The position numbers and the translations under genes are program-made. DNA of 64,000 bases, from contig JAQBQD010000029.1 of NCBI GenBank assembly GCA_028287185.1, positions 62,001 to 126,000 on the forward strand, read 5' to 3'. Under the pieces are notes generated by a model. That model was not told the origin of the DNA. It saw only the letters and a program-made list of their open reading frames with translations, and did no database searches. This DNA is from Gemmatimonadota bacterium (GTDB taxonomy: Bacteria; Gemmatimonadota; Gemmatimonadetes; Longimicrobiales; Longimicrobiaceae). This document shows, piece after piece, positions 49,644-58,034 of this stretch (positions are counted from its first letter, which is position 1; every line of letters starts with the position of its first letter).

Positions 49644-50501
49644 TCAGCCCGCGGGCCGGGGCCGGGCGCCGGCGGGTGCGTCCGTCGAGGGCCGGGCCGC
49701 GGTGGACGAGCGGAGCTTCAGGATCGCCGCCACGCCGATGGCGCTCACCAGCAGGCTGATGACCTGCGCCATCGTCATCACCCCGAAGAAGCGGTCGTCC
49801 TTGGCGCGGAAGATCTCCACCACGTACCGCTCCACCCCCGCCATCGCCATGTACGAGAACCACAGCACGCCCGGCGTCGCCACCCGCTTCCGCATGCGCC
49901 ACAGGACGGCGAAGATCACCAGGGTGATCAACACCTCGTAGATCTGCGTGGGGTGCACGCGCATCACCTGCTCGTCGGGGATGCCGATCGGCACGCGGAC
50001 GCCGAACTGGCGCAGGTTGAACGCCGTGGACGGAGGCGCGCCGTGGGGAAAGGCCACGCCCCACGGCCTGTCGGTGGGGCCGCCGTAGTCGTCGCCCACC
50101 AGGAAGCACCCCACGCGCCCCACCGCGTACCCCAGCGCCAGCGCCGGCGCGATGGCGTCGCCGAACTTCAGCACCGGCAGCCCGCGCGCGCGCAGCCGCC
50201 ACCAGATGAGCAGCGCCGCCAGGATGAACCCCCCGTACCACACCAGCCCCGCCCTCGAGGTGAGCGCCCGCCAGGGGTTCGCCACCGTCTCGGGAAAGTA
50301 CAGGAACAGGTAGTAGATCTTGGCGCCCAGGATGCCGCCCAGCGCCGCGTACCACACCACGTCCCACGCCGTCTCCGGGTCCTCGCCCTTGCGCCGCAGC
50401 TCGGCCGAGAGCACCCAGCCGGCGGACAGGAACGCCAGGGCCATCATCACCCCGAACGAGGTGATCTCCAGCCCGCCGATGCGGAAGAGTACAGGGAACA
50501 T
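49644..50501 (-). CDS. lgt: Prolipoprotein diacylglyceryl transferase
   Basis: Transfers diacylglycerol from phosphatidylglycerol to the lipobox Cys of prolipoproteins in the inner membrane; its substrates include the lipoproteins in this window. The 285 residues have seven membrane helices. ITSFGVMMALAFLSAGWVL, AALGGILGAKIYYLFLYFPE with the family His replaced by Tyr-type residues, RAGLVWYGGFILAALLIWWR, ALALGYAVGRVGCFLVGDDY GG with the catalytic Arg-containing GRxGCFLxGD, and MRVHPTQIYEVLI are diagnostic. It starts 3 bp after the hydroxylase stop, so the two are probably an operon. Confidence 0.96.
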   Translation of the reverse strand: MFPVLFRIGGLEITSFGVMMALAFLSAGWVLSAELRRKGEDPETAWDVVWYAALGGILGAKIYYLFLYFPETVANPWRALTSRAGLVWYGGFILAALLIWWRLRARGLPVLKFGDAIAPALALGYAVGRVGCFLVGDDYGGPTDRPWGVAFPHGAPPSTAFNLRQFGVRVPIGIPDEQVMRVHPTQIYEVLITLVIFAVLWRMRKRVATPGVLWFSYMAMAGVERYVVEIFRAKDDRFFGVMTMAQVISLLVSAIGVAAILKLRSSTAARPSTDAPAGARPRPAG

Positions 50502-50504
50502 GGC

Positions 50505-51362
50505 TCAGGGATGTGGGAGGTCGTGTGGCCCGCCGCGGTCCTCGGCGCCGGGCCTTCGCTCGGCTTCCGCGGAGGTTGCAGCATGCGCGCGGAACGGCAT
50601 CAGCAGCATGCCGGGCAGCGTACGCCAGGCGCGCTCGTCCGCGATGCCCAGGCCCAGGCGGATCTCGCCGGGCCGGTCGCGCAGCCGGAAGCTGCCGAAG
50701 GCGCGGTCCCAGAACGAGAAGACGCTGGCGTAGTTGCTGTCGGTCTCGGGGCGCCGCTCGGAGTGGTGCACCCAGTGCATCCACGGCGTCACGATGGCCG
50801 TCCGCAGCGCCCGGTCAAGCCGCGGCGGCACGCGCACGTTGCTGTGGTGGAACAGGATGACGGGCAGCAGCAGCGTCTCGTACAGCAGCACCTGCCCCAC
50901 CGACAATCCCAGCAGCGGCAGCACCGCCAGGCGCGCCAGCGAGGACAGGACGATCTCGCCCGTGTGGAAGCGCAGCGCCGTGCTGGCATCGAGCTCCGCG
51001 TCCGCATGGTGCACGGCGTGGAAGCGCCACAGCAGCGGCACGCGGTGGTTCATGCGGTGCCAGGCGTACATCCACCCGTCCATCAGCACCACCGCCGCCA
51101 CGGTGGAAAGCCAGCCCCCCAGCGGCAGCACGCGCAGCAGCCCAAAGCCGTGCGCCCGCGCCCACTCCGTCACCCGCAGCGTGGCCCACGCGAAGGCGAG
51201 CGAGACGAGCGCGGCGTTCATCACACCCAGCGCCACGTTGGCCAGGTCGTGCCCGGCGCGCCCGCGGCGGCCCTCGAACATCGGGGCCGCCGATTCCAGC
51301 ACCCACAGCAGCGCCAGGGCGGCGGCGGCGCCCGCGGGCTTCAGCACGAACGCGGGCGGCAT
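50505..51362 (-). CDS. Sterol desaturase / fatty acid hydroxylase family protein
   Basis: A 285-residue integral membrane di-iron oxygenase. The histidine boxes WMYAWHRMNHRVPLLWRFHA, VHHADAELD, LFHHSNVRVPPRLD and WMHWVHHSERRPETDSNYAS are complete (HxxxH, HxxHH-type). Members hydroxylate or desaturate carotenoids, sterols or lipid chains. Substrate is unknown; location upstream of lgt suggests lipid metabolism in a loose sense only. Confidence 0.9.
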   Translation of the reverse strand: MPPAFVLKPAGAAAALALLWVLESAAPMFEGRRGRAGHDLANVALGVMNAALVSLAFAWATLRVTEWARAHGFGLLRVLPLGGWLSTVAAVVLMDGWMYAWHRMNHRVPLLWRFHAVHHADAELDASTALRFHTGEIVLSSLARLAVLPLLGLSVGQVLLYETLLLPVILFHHSNVRVPPRLDRALRTAIVTPWMHWVHHSERRPETDSNYASVFSFWDRAFGSFRLRDRPGEIRLGLGIADERAWRTLPGMLLMPFRAHAATSAEAERRPGAEDRGGPHDLPHP

Positions 51363-51560
51363 GGCGGCTCGCAACCTCGGCGCGGAAGCGGAGATGGCGC
51401 GGGAGCGCGGAGCCTCCCGGTACCGATCCCACCGCCGGAAGTTCCCCGCGCGCCGGAGCCGGCATCGTTTCCCGCCGGACGCCTTCCCCGGGGTTGCGGG
51501 GTCGATGGGCCGCACCGGGGGCCGAGGGGATTCCGCCCGGCGCGCGAGACCGGACGATCC

Positions 51561-51589
51561 TTGCGCGCCGCCTGGCGGGAGGCAATACT
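51561..51589 (+). promoter_or_regulatory. Candidate promoter for the eCIS-cargo-like gene
   Basis: TTGCGC, 17 bp, AATACT; four of six positions match the -10 consensus. Transcription would start about 70 bp before the ATG at 51664. The rest of the 300-bp gap 51363-51663 shows nothing else. Confidence 0.4.
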
Positions 51590-51663
51590 CGCGGATCGGA
51601 GCGCCGCGGTGCGCGCCCCCCCCTCGCGAGGCAGACGCTCCACGCCCCGTTCCCCGAGCACGA

Positions 51664-52701
51664 ATGGCCGACCGGCACCTCCCCTCTGCTTCCCAGGCGC
51701 CGGCGCCACCGCCCCGTCGTCGCGCGACGAGCGACGTTCCCACGTGCTCCGACCGCCCCGCCGGTCCGGTCGCCGCCATCGGCCCGGCCGGGCCGCTGCG
51801 GGTGGAGCAGGTGCTTCACCTTCAGCGCACGCTCGGCAACCACGCGGTCCAGGGCATCCTGGCCCGGCACCGTCCCCCGGCACCGTCCGCCGCCGCGCCG
51901 CCCGGCGTGCAGCGCATGATCGCGGTGAAGGAACCGCACGATCTCGTCTATCACCCCGCCGACCTGGACACGTCCGGCGAGTTCGCCGCCACCTTCCGGG
52001 GGATGATGGGCGACGCCGTGGGACGCCGGGCCGTCACGTGGGCGGCGTTCCGGCACGACGTGGCGTGGCCGGACGCCGAATGGACGTCGGGGGAGCGCGA
52101 CGCGACCTCCGAGGAGGTGGAGGACGAGACGAGGCAGAGGGTTCTCGGCCAGTTCGAGGACGAGGACGTCATCCACGCCTATTCCCGCGCGGACATGGTG
52201 CAGTGGGGCTATCCGGACATGGAGCCGCCCGTGCTCCTGCTGGACCCGGACGACATGCGCGAGGCGGGACAGGTGCCCGGCCAGCAGATCACCGAGAGCG
52301 AGACGTGCGTGATCCAGGCGCTGGACTCGTTCGGCGTGAACGTGCCCGGCCTGGGGGTCCACACGGTGGCCGCCTGGCACAATTACTTCCGCACCCGGGC
52401 TCCCGGCCTGGACTACCGCACCGACAGCCACTACGTGCGGGTGTACGTCGGCATCCTGGGCTACACGCTGGTCAACAACGCCGTGATCGCCTGGGACGCC
52501 ATCCCCTGGGAGGAGCTGGGCGACGGCAACTACCTGGTGGGCACCTACCCGAACGGCCAACCCCAGGGCGGGGAGACGGGCCACATGATCGGGGCGGTGG
52601 TCGCCGGCGGCGCGGTGACGGCGGTGCACGACCAGCAGGGGCTCACCGAGCCGTACCTGGACGGCCACAACGTCTACGCGCGATACATCTTCCGGATGTA
52701 G
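51664..52701 (+). CDS. Candidate eCIS-type cargo: QR/GN N-terminal motif plus papain-fold toxin-like domain
   Basis: A 345-residue protein, starting MADRHLPSASQAPAPPPRRR. After a disordered stretch comes VLHLQRTLGNHAVQGILAR (residues 50-68), then GVQRMIAV, the LQRxxGNxAV and VQR signature seen at the N-terminus of proteins associated with extracellular contractile injection systems. The middle is acidic (residues 140-210). The C-terminus looks like a Tox-PL (papain-fold) effector: TESETCVIQALDSFG (Cys215), GETGHMIGAVVAGG (His307) and TAVHDQQGLTEPYL (Asp323) give a plausible Cys-His-Asp triad. No eCIS tube, sheath or chaperone genes and no DUF4157 domain are in the window. Could be a deamidase or protease effector; function is inference. 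Confidence 0.65.
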   Translation: MADRHLPSASQAPAPPPRRRATSDVPTCSDRPAGPVAAIGPAGPLRVEQVLHLQRTLGNHAVQGILARHRPPAPSAAAPPGVQRMIAVKEPHDLVYHPADLDTSGEFAATFRGMMGDAVGRRAVTWAAFRHDVAWPDAEWTSGERDATSEEVEDETRQRVLGQFEDEDVIHAYSRADMVQWGYPDMEPPVLLLDPDDMREAGQVPGQQITESETCVIQALDSFGVNVPGLGVHTVAAWHNYFRTRAPGLDYRTDSHYVRVYVGILGYTLVNNAVIAWDAIPWEELGDGNYLVGTYPNGQPQGGETGHMIGAVVAGGAVTAVHDQQGLTEPYLDGHNVYARYIFRM

Positions 52702-52740
52702 GGGCCCCGTCCGCCGCCGGAAGTTTCCCGCCCCGCACGC

Positions 52741-52771
52741 GAAAGGGGGACGGCGCCGCCGTCCCCCTTTC
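52741..52771. terminator. Bidirectional terminator between cargo gene and csbD
   Basis: GAAAGGGGGACGGC and GCCGTCCCCCTTTC pair perfectly around a GCC loop. The A/T runs at the stem base give short T-runs on both strands, fitting the convergent genes. Confidence 0.85.
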
Positions 52772-52792
52772 GTCATCCGCGCCCGGGCAGGC

Positions 52793-52996
52793 TCAGATCT
52801 CGTCGTCCAGCTTGCGCTCGCCCTTGCCGAACGCGTCCTGGACCTTGCCCTTGGCCTGGTCCAGCTTGCCCTCGGCCTGCATCCCGGTGTCGCCCGTGAG
52901 GCCGCCGGCGGCATCCTTCAGCTTGCCCTTGGCGTCGTCGAACTTGCCCTTGAGCGAGTTCTCCATGCCGTCGGTCCTGAGGTCCTTGTCTGCCAT
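52793..52996 (-). CDS. CsbD family stress protein
   Basis: A 67-residue hydrophilic helical protein from MADKDLRTDGMENSLKGKFD with GGAGGA before the ATG. Repeats of the 'gk.ddakGk.kda.G.ltgd' type (KFDDAKGKLKDAAGGLTGDT; KLDQAKGKVQDAFGKGERKL) define CsbD. In Bacillus the family is controlled by the general stress sigma factor. It is a monocistronic gene here. Confidence 0.93.
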   Translation of the reverse strand: MADKDLRTDGMENSLKGKFDDAKGKLKDAAGGLTGDTGMQAEGKLDQAKGKVQDAFGKGERKLDDEI

Positions 52997-53250
52997 GGTC
53001 GTCCTCCCGATCGGGTTCCGGCGCGCCCGAAAAGGCCTCGCGGGCGTCCCGACCCTTCTGGCAAGACACGTACCCAAATCGCCTGGCGCCAATCGATTAC
53101 AGCGACGTCACCCGCCCAGGTGGCAACCGTCTACGCACGATTCGCCGGCACACCCTCGGCGCGCGCCGAGACGCATCTGGCGCGCGGCCGCGTGATCCCC
53201 GCGCCTCCATCCGTCGCAGGTCCAGCGCGCGGCCAGCGGACGGGAAGGCG

Positions 53251-53697
53251 TCAGCCGCCGCGGAAGAAGCGGGCGATGGCGCCGAACAGGCCGCCGCCCT
53301 GCTGGCCCTCGGGGCGCACCGACGTGCCCACGAACGAGTCGGGCTCGCGCCGGGCCTTGGGGCGCCGGCGGCCGGCCATGCGCCGCGCGCGCAGCACGGG
53401 CTCCACGGCGCCGGGCGACAGCCACACGGCGCGGCAGGCGGGGCAGCGGTGCAGGCGCGATCCGCCCTCCTCCAGCGTCTCCAGCTCGGCCTCGCCGCAG
53501 TAGGTGCAGAGGGCGTGGTCGCGCATCATGGGCGCGGTGGCGGCGCCCGAGGGCGACACGAACTCCTCGCTGTCCACCGCGCGCTCGAACTGCTCGGGCG
53601 CGAAGAGCAGGCCGAAGCAGCGCGGGCACGAATGGAAGGTGACGCCGCTGCGGGTGTGCAGCGAAAGCGGGGTCTGGTCTACGGGACAGCGGGCCAT
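53251..53697 (-). CDS. TFIIB-type zinc finger (zf-TFIIB) protein
   Basis: 148 residues beginning MARCPVDQTPLSLHTRSGVT. The first zinc finger uses CPVDQTPL and FHSCPRCFGLLFAPEQFERA, the second CTYCGEAELETLEE and LHRCPACRAVWLSPGAVEPV, the pattern of the zf-TFIIB family (CPxC...CxxCxGxWL). The C-terminus is basic and ends with GLFGAIARFFRGG, an amphipathic helix. Role unknown. Confidence 0.85.
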   Translation of the reverse strand: MARCPVDQTPLSLHTRSGVTFHSCPRCFGLLFAPEQFERAVDSEEFVSPSGAATAPMMRDHALCTYCGEAELETLEEGGSRLHRCPACRAVWLSPGAVEPVLRARRMAGRRRPKARREPDSFVGTSVRPEGQQGGGLFGAIARFFRGG

Positions 53698-53998
53698 GGT
53701 CCAGTCTCGAAAGGGATGGAAACCTCCGGCCGCCGCGGCGGAACGAGGTCTTTCATGCACGAATGCCTTGATGATGTCCTGCCCGTCCCGCGGCCTTCGA
53801 GTGCCAGCCGCCGCCGGACGCCTTGCTTCTCGCTCGATCCCCCCACCTCGTCGTCGGCCCTCCGCGCGGAACGCCGATCCGCCTCGAAGCAGCCCGCGCA
53901 GGCGGGCCTCGCGCCGTTCCCGCCGCGGTTTCAACCGCCTGGGCTGCGGGCGGCCATCTGCGAGGCGCCCCGCTCGACGGCATCGACGGCCGCTCCCC
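53698..53998. other. Gap between the zinc-finger gene and the membrane protein gene
   Basis: No gene is supported. Nothing with clear structure was recognised; the leader of the zinc-finger gene lies at its left end. Confidence 0.35.
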
Positions 53999-54514
53999 TC
54001 AGCGCGCGCCCGGCTTGGCGGCGAGCGACGCGCACGGAACGAGCCGCGAGCCCGCGGCGGGCACCTCGAGCGTGCTGGCCACGGGCGCAACGCCGTGCCC
54101 GGGATACTCCTCCACGCGGTACGACGTGGTCCGTTCGCCGCTTCCCAGCTCGGCCACCACACGCCCCAGGATGCGCCCGTCCGCGGCGGACACCAGGCAC
54201 CGGTCCGGCACCGGCGCGCCCGGCGCGAGCTGCGTCGCAGGCGCGGGCCGACGCGCGGTCGCGGTGGGGGTCGGCGATGCGGATCGTGCCTTCCCCCCGC
54301 CGCCCAGCGCCAGCCACAGCACGATGCCGACCAGCAGCATCGTCCCCACGGCGAAGACGGCCACGATCCCCAGCTCGCGCATCCGCTGCCGGCGAACGGC
54401 GGCGGCGGCGGCGGGAGCCGGTGACGGTCCGCGCTCCACGGCCGGACTGTCGGACCGCGGCGCTTCCGCCGATGCGATCTCGTCCGGCGACGGCGGGTCC
54501 CGCATGGGCTGCAT
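53999..54514 (-). CDS. Single-pass membrane protein of unknown function
   Basis: 171 residues (ATG at 54512-54514; a TTG one codon upstream is also possible). Disordered N-terminus with Ser/Pro/Ala, basic RRQRMREL, one membrane helix (GIVAVFAVGTMLLVGIVLWL), then a Pro/Thr linker and a small extracytoplasmic domain with CLVSAADGRILGRVVAELGS and a Cys near the C-terminus that could pair with the first. The ATG overlaps the stop of the Lrp-like gene. No known family is seen. Confidence 0.65.
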   Translation of the reverse strand: MQPMRDPPSPDEIASAEAPRSDSPAVERGPSPAPAAAAAVRRQRMRELGIVAVFAVGTMLLVGIVLWLALGGGGKARSASPTPTATARRPAPATQLAPGAPVPDRCLVSAADGRILGRVVAELGSGERTTSYRVEEYPGHGVAPVASTLEVPAAGSRLVPCASLAAKPGAR

Positions 54515-54789
54515 CAATCGAACATGTCCCAGGCCTTGTCCAGGTCCTGCCGGGAGAAGACGCGGAAGGCGGTGAGCGTGTTGGTGCGCTCGATGCCGGT
54601 GACCTGCGCGATCTCCTCGGTCACGATCTCGGCGATGCGCTCGTACTCGGCCACGCGCACGATGGCGATCAGGTCGTACTCGCCCGACACGGAGTACACC
54701 TCGGCCACGCCGTCGATGCCGGCGATGCGGCGGGCCAGCGCGGGAACGTCGCCGGGAACGGCGCGGATCAGGACGACGGCGGCGATCAT
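54514..54789 (-). CDS. Stand-alone Lrp/AsnC ligand-binding (RAM) domain protein
   Basis: 91 residues, MIAAVVLIRAVPGDVPALAR, then EVYSVSGEYDLIAIVRVAEY and VTEEIAQVTGIERTNTLTAF, the C-terminal regulatory fold of Lrp/AsnC regulators without the DNA-binding half. Such proteins form dimers or octamers that sense amino acids. It overlaps the membrane protein gene. Direct DNA control is not possible for it alone. Confidence 0.9.
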   Translation of the reverse strand: MIAAVVLIRAVPGDVPALARRIAGIDGVAEVYSVSGEYDLIAIVRVAEYERIAEIVTEEIAQVTGIERTNTLTAFRVFSRQDLDKAWDMFD

Positions 54790-54834
54790 GGAGCGTTCTC
54801 CCTGGTTGACGTGGTGTGCCTCACGATGCGTGCC

Positions 54835-57138
54835 TCAGTCCGCGGCGGCGGCCGGCTCCGCGGTGTGATCCGCCGGCGGGACGGCCGCCATCCCCTCCGC
54901 CCGCCGGGGCAGAAGCGCGGCGCCGGCGGCGATCAGCACGGGCCCCAGGGCCACCAGCAGCCAGTTGGGCGCCTCGCCTCGGCCCAGCAGCAGCCGGCCC
55001 ACCGCGGGCGGGGCGGAGATCACCAGCACCGTCAAGCCGTTGTTCAGCGCGTGCATCGCCATGGTCGCGAAGGTGGAGCGCGATTGCCACGCCACCCATC
55101 CCATCAGCAGGCCGATCCAGAACGTCGGCAGAAAGCGCAGCACCGTCTCGAACGACAGGTGGAACGCGCCGAACACCAGCGCCGACAGCAGGACGGCGCG
55201 CCACCCCGCCAGCCGCGCCGCCAGGCTCCGCAGCAGCACCCCGCGAAACACCAGCTCCTCGCAGATGCCGGGCAGCACCGCCACGATCAGCAGCAGCCAC
55301 AGCGCCCGCCGTGCATCCGTCGCCGTCGTGAGCTTGGCGAGCTGCCCGAACAGCTCCTTCGGCACGTGGAAGAACTGGAGCTGCAGCCACCCCAGCGCCC
55401 ACCCCAGCGGAATGCCGCCCAGCGCGATGAGCGCCGCCGCCGCAAACGTCCGAGCGGACGGCCGCGCGAGCCCCAGCGTGCGCCGCGCGTCGTACGGCCC
55501 GAGGACGGCGAAGAGCACCGCCGGCAGACCGATGAACGCCACGGTCGACATGGGGATGCCCGCCTCGCCCAGCCCCGCCACCGCCTGCGGGGCCAGGTAG
55601 AAGAACAGCAGCGCCACCCCGACGATGAACACCATCGCCTCGCCCGGCGACGGCACGAGCCCACGGCTTCCCGCGTCGCGATCGATCCCGTCCGTTCCGT
55701 CGATACGGTCCGTCGCGTCGGTCCCGTCCACTCCGCGGCCGGCCGTCGATGCGCCGGAGCGCCAGCGGCGCAAGCGGGCGGAGATCGGCTCCGGCGCGGC
55801 ATCGCCCGATCCGCTGCCGAACAGCACTTCCTCGCGGCCGAACGAGCGGGCGGCGAAGACCAGCGCCGCAGCGGCGTACACCGTCGTGGCCAGCAGCGCC
55901 AGCGCGGAGGGCAGCGGCGCCGCGGTGCCCGACAGCAGCTCGCGGAACAGGAACGCCACGCCGCCCACGGGGATCAGGGCCATGCCCGGCGTGAACTCGA
56001 TGCCCGGCATCGACGCCAGGAAGGCGGGGATGATGCTGACGATGTACACCGGCGTCAGCGCGTTCTGCGCCTCCTTGAACGACTGCGCCCGCACCGCGAT
56101 GCCCAGGAACAGCGCCGAGAACAGCACGGCCAGCGGCACCATCACCGCCAGCACCACCAGCACCGAGCCCGCCGGCAGGCGAAAGTCCAGCTTCGCCACA
56201 CGGGTGATCTGGAACAGGCCGGACTGGAAGGTGAGCAGCATGCTGCCCAGGTTCAGCGCCGCCGCCCCGAAGCCGATGGCCGACACCGCCGCGAACTTGC
56301 CCGCCACGATCTCGCGCGCGGGCACCGGCGCCGTCAGCAGCGTCTCCAGCGTGCCGCGCTCCTTCTCGCCCGCCGCCAGGTCGATGGCCGGATAGAAGGC
56401 GCCGAGCACCGTCATCAGGATCAGGATCATCGGCAGCACGCGGCCCAGCGTGTAGCCGCCCAGCTTCTCGGGCGACGCAAGCGAGCTGTCCGCCACCGCC
56501 AGCGGCTTCGCGAACGCGGCAGGCAGCCCCCGCGCCGCCAGCCGCCGCGCCAGCAGCGAGTCGCTCCACGCCGCCAGCCGCTCCCCCACCACCGTCCGCG
56601 CGCGCTGCGACCGGTCCCGCGACGCATCGAACAGCACCCGCACCGCCGCCGTCCCCTCGTCCCCGGATCCAGACGGTTCATCCGCTCGGATCGATCCCGC
56701 CGCTCCGAACGAAACCGTCGATCCCGTCGATCCCGTCGATCCCGTCGATCCCGTCCGTCCCATCGCCTCGGACGAATCAGTCGATCGGACCGATCCACCC
56801 GACGGCACTTCGGCGGATGCGCGAGAGACGACCACCGCGGCGTCCAGCCGGCCGTCGCGCACCTCCGCGAGCGGCGGGGTCGAGCGAGGGGAGACGTGGA
56901 GCGCGCTGTCCCGGGCGAGAAAGACGGCCACTCCGCTGTTCCCAGGATCGACCACTGCGACCTCGGCGGCCTTCGCCTTCAGGTTGCGCTGGCCCAGCAG
57001 CGCGAGCTGCTCGATGACGACGAACAGCAGCGGATACAGCAGGATGGGCACCGCCACCATCATCACCAGCGTGCGGCGGTCGCGCAGCGTCTCGCGAAGC
57101 TCCTTCGCCATCACCAGCCGCACCACGCGCCACCTCAC
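54835..57138 (-). CDS. ABC-2 permease (NatB-like) fused to a CPBP intramembrane protease
   Basis: A 767-residue membrane protein from GTG (57136-57138), which overlaps the ATPase stop (GTGA). The N-terminal half is an ABC-2 permease of the NatB type: LRETLRDRRTLVMMVAVPIL, a 150-residue extracytoplasmic domain, then DLAAGEKERGTLETLLTAPV and five helices. The C-terminal half is a CPBP/Abi protease with ICEELVFRGVLLRSL (about residue 625), FGAFHLSFETVL and MAMHALNNGLTVL, the EExxxR, FxxxH and HxxxN/B motifs. The fusion is known in other phyla. The loop holds short GST tandem repeats coded by 9-bp repeats, and a second Asp/Gly/Thr-rich linker separates the halves. Confidence 0.88.
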   Translation of the reverse strand: MRWRVVRLVMAKELRETLRDRRTLVMMVAVPILLYPLLFVVIEQLALLGQRNLKAKAAEVAVVDPGNSGVAVFLARDSALHVSPRSTPPLAEVRDGRLDAAVVVSRASAEVPSGGSVRSTDSSEAMGRTGSTGSTGSTGSTVSFGAAGSIRADEPSGSGDEGTAAVRVLFDASRDRSQRARTVVGERLAAWSDSLLARRLAARGLPAAFAKPLAVADSSLASPEKLGGYTLGRVLPMILILMTVLGAFYPAIDLAAGEKERGTLETLLTAPVPAREIVAGKFAAVSAIGFGAAALNLGSMLLTFQSGLFQITRVAKLDFRLPAGSVLVVLAVMVPLAVLFSALFLGIAVRAQSFKEAQNALTPVYIVSIIPAFLASMPGIEFTPGMALIPVGGVAFLFRELLSGTAAPLPSALALLATTVYAAAALVFAARSFGREEVLFGSGSGDAAPEPISARLRRWRSGASTAGRGVDGTDATDRIDGTDGIDRDAGSRGLVPSPGEAMVFIVGVALLFFYLAPQAVAGLGEAGIPMSTVAFIGLPAVLFAVLGPYDARRTLGLARPSARTFAAAALIALGGIPLGWALGWLQLQFFHVPKELFGQLAKLTTATDARRALWLLLIVAVLPGICEELVFRGVLLRSLAARLAGWRAVLLSALVFGAFHLSFETVLRFLPTFWIGLLMGWVAWQSRSTFATMAMHALNNGLTVLVISAPPAVGRLLLGRGEAPNWLLVALGPVLIAAGAALLPRRAEGMAAVPPADHTAEPAAAAD
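56717..56752. repeat. Four copies of the 9-bp repeat GTCGATCCC within the permease gene
   Basis: Perfect 9-bp tandem copies, each adding three residues (Gly-Ser-Thr order) to the extracytoplasmic loop. TCGAC/TCGAT-rich stretches also occur at 55677-55740 and at 57948-58016. Confidence 0.9.
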
Positions 57139-57860
57139 GCGGCGGCCTCCGTGGCCAGGCGCAGGAAGGCGCGCGCCAGGCTGCGCTCGCCGCTCTGCGC
57201 CACCACCTCGTCCGCCGTCCCCTCCGCCACCAGGCGCCCGCCGGCGATGATGCCCACGCGGTCGGCCAGCAGCTCCACCTCGCTCATCTGGTGCGTGCTG
57301 AACAGGACGGCCCTGCCGCGTTCCCGCGCGCGCTCCACGAAGCGGTAGATGGCCTCGCCGCTCAGCACGTCCAGTCCCAGCGTGGGCTCGTCCAGCACCA
57401 GCGCCGGCGGATCGTGGACGACGGCGCGGGCGATGGAGACGCGCTGCTTCTGCCCGGTGGAAAGCTTGCCGCAGAGCCGGTCCGCGAACTCGGCCAGGCC
57501 GAACGTCTCCACCGCCGCCTCCACCCGCGCCCTCGCATCCGCCGGCTCCAGGCCGTGCAGCTCGGCGAAGTAGCGCAGCAGCTCGCGCGCGGTCAGGCGC
57601 CCGTACAGGCCCATGGACGCGGCCAGGAAGCCCATCCGCCGCCGCACCTCCAGCGGCTCGGTGCGCACGTCGAAGCCCGCGATGCGCGCCGTTCCGGAGG
57701 TGGGCCGCAGCAGCGTCGCCAGGCAGCGCAGCGCGGTCGTCTTCCCCGCCCCGTTGGCCCCCAGCAGCGCGTACACCTCGCCGGGCGCCACGCGAAGGGA
57801 GATGCCGCGCACCGCGTGCAGGGTGCCGTACGACTTGCCCAGCCCGTCCAGCTCGATCAT
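57135..57860 (-). CDS. ABC transporter ATP-binding protein (NatA-like)
   Basis: 241 residues from MIELDGLGKSYGTLHAVRGI. Walker A LLGANGAGKTTALRCLATLL, Q-loop region GFLAASMGLYGRLTARELLR, signature KLSTGQKQRVSIARAVVHDP, Walker B ALVLDEPTLGLD, then H-loop STHQMSEVELLADRV. It powers the permease-protease fusion that follows in an overlapping GTGA junction. NatAB exports Na+; the substrate here is not known. Confidence 0.93.
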   Translation of the reverse strand: MIELDGLGKSYGTLHAVRGISLRVAPGEVYALLGANGAGKTTALRCLATLLRPTSGTARIAGFDVRTEPLEVRRRMGFLAASMGLYGRLTARELLRYFAELHGLEPADARARVEAAVETFGLAEFADRLCGKLSTGQKQRVSIARAVVHDPPALVLDEPTLGLDVLSGEAIYRFVERARERGRAVLFSTHQMSEVELLADRVGIIAGGRLVAEGTADEVVAQSGERSLARAFLRLATEAAA

Positions 57861-57947
57861 CGCCGCCCGCGTCCGTGCGCCCGCGTGTCCACGAGCCGCA
57901 CAATATGCCCCCGCGCGGCCCCGCGCGACAGAAGCGCCCGCGCATCC

Positions 57948-58016
57948 GGCCTGATCGACTCGTTCGACCGCGCCGACGCCATCGTCTCCATCGACTCCAT
58001 CGACATCGACCCGACG
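57948..58016. repeat. TCGA-rich degenerate 9-bp tandem stretch
   Basis: TCCATCGAC-type units repeat imperfectly between the NatA-like gene and dacB copy 2. The motif resembles the coding 9-bp repeat at 56717-56752. Confidence 0.5.
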
Positions 58017-58034
58017 GAACTCATGGCCCGCGCC

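Noticed and set aside
49644-51362. Sterol/carotenoid pathway cluster around the desaturase-like gene
   Set aside because: The only close partner is lgt. No terpene or sterol genes are adjacent, and ispE is 25 kb away.
52997-53107. Stress sigma factor promoter upstream of csbD
   Set aside because: Only a weak TTGGCG-N17-GTGTCT could be found, not enough to call.
53449-57348. Open plus-strand frame of about 1300 codons opposite the zinc finger and ABC/CPBP genes
   Set aside because: Extremely Arg/Gln/His-rich and antisense to well-recognised families.
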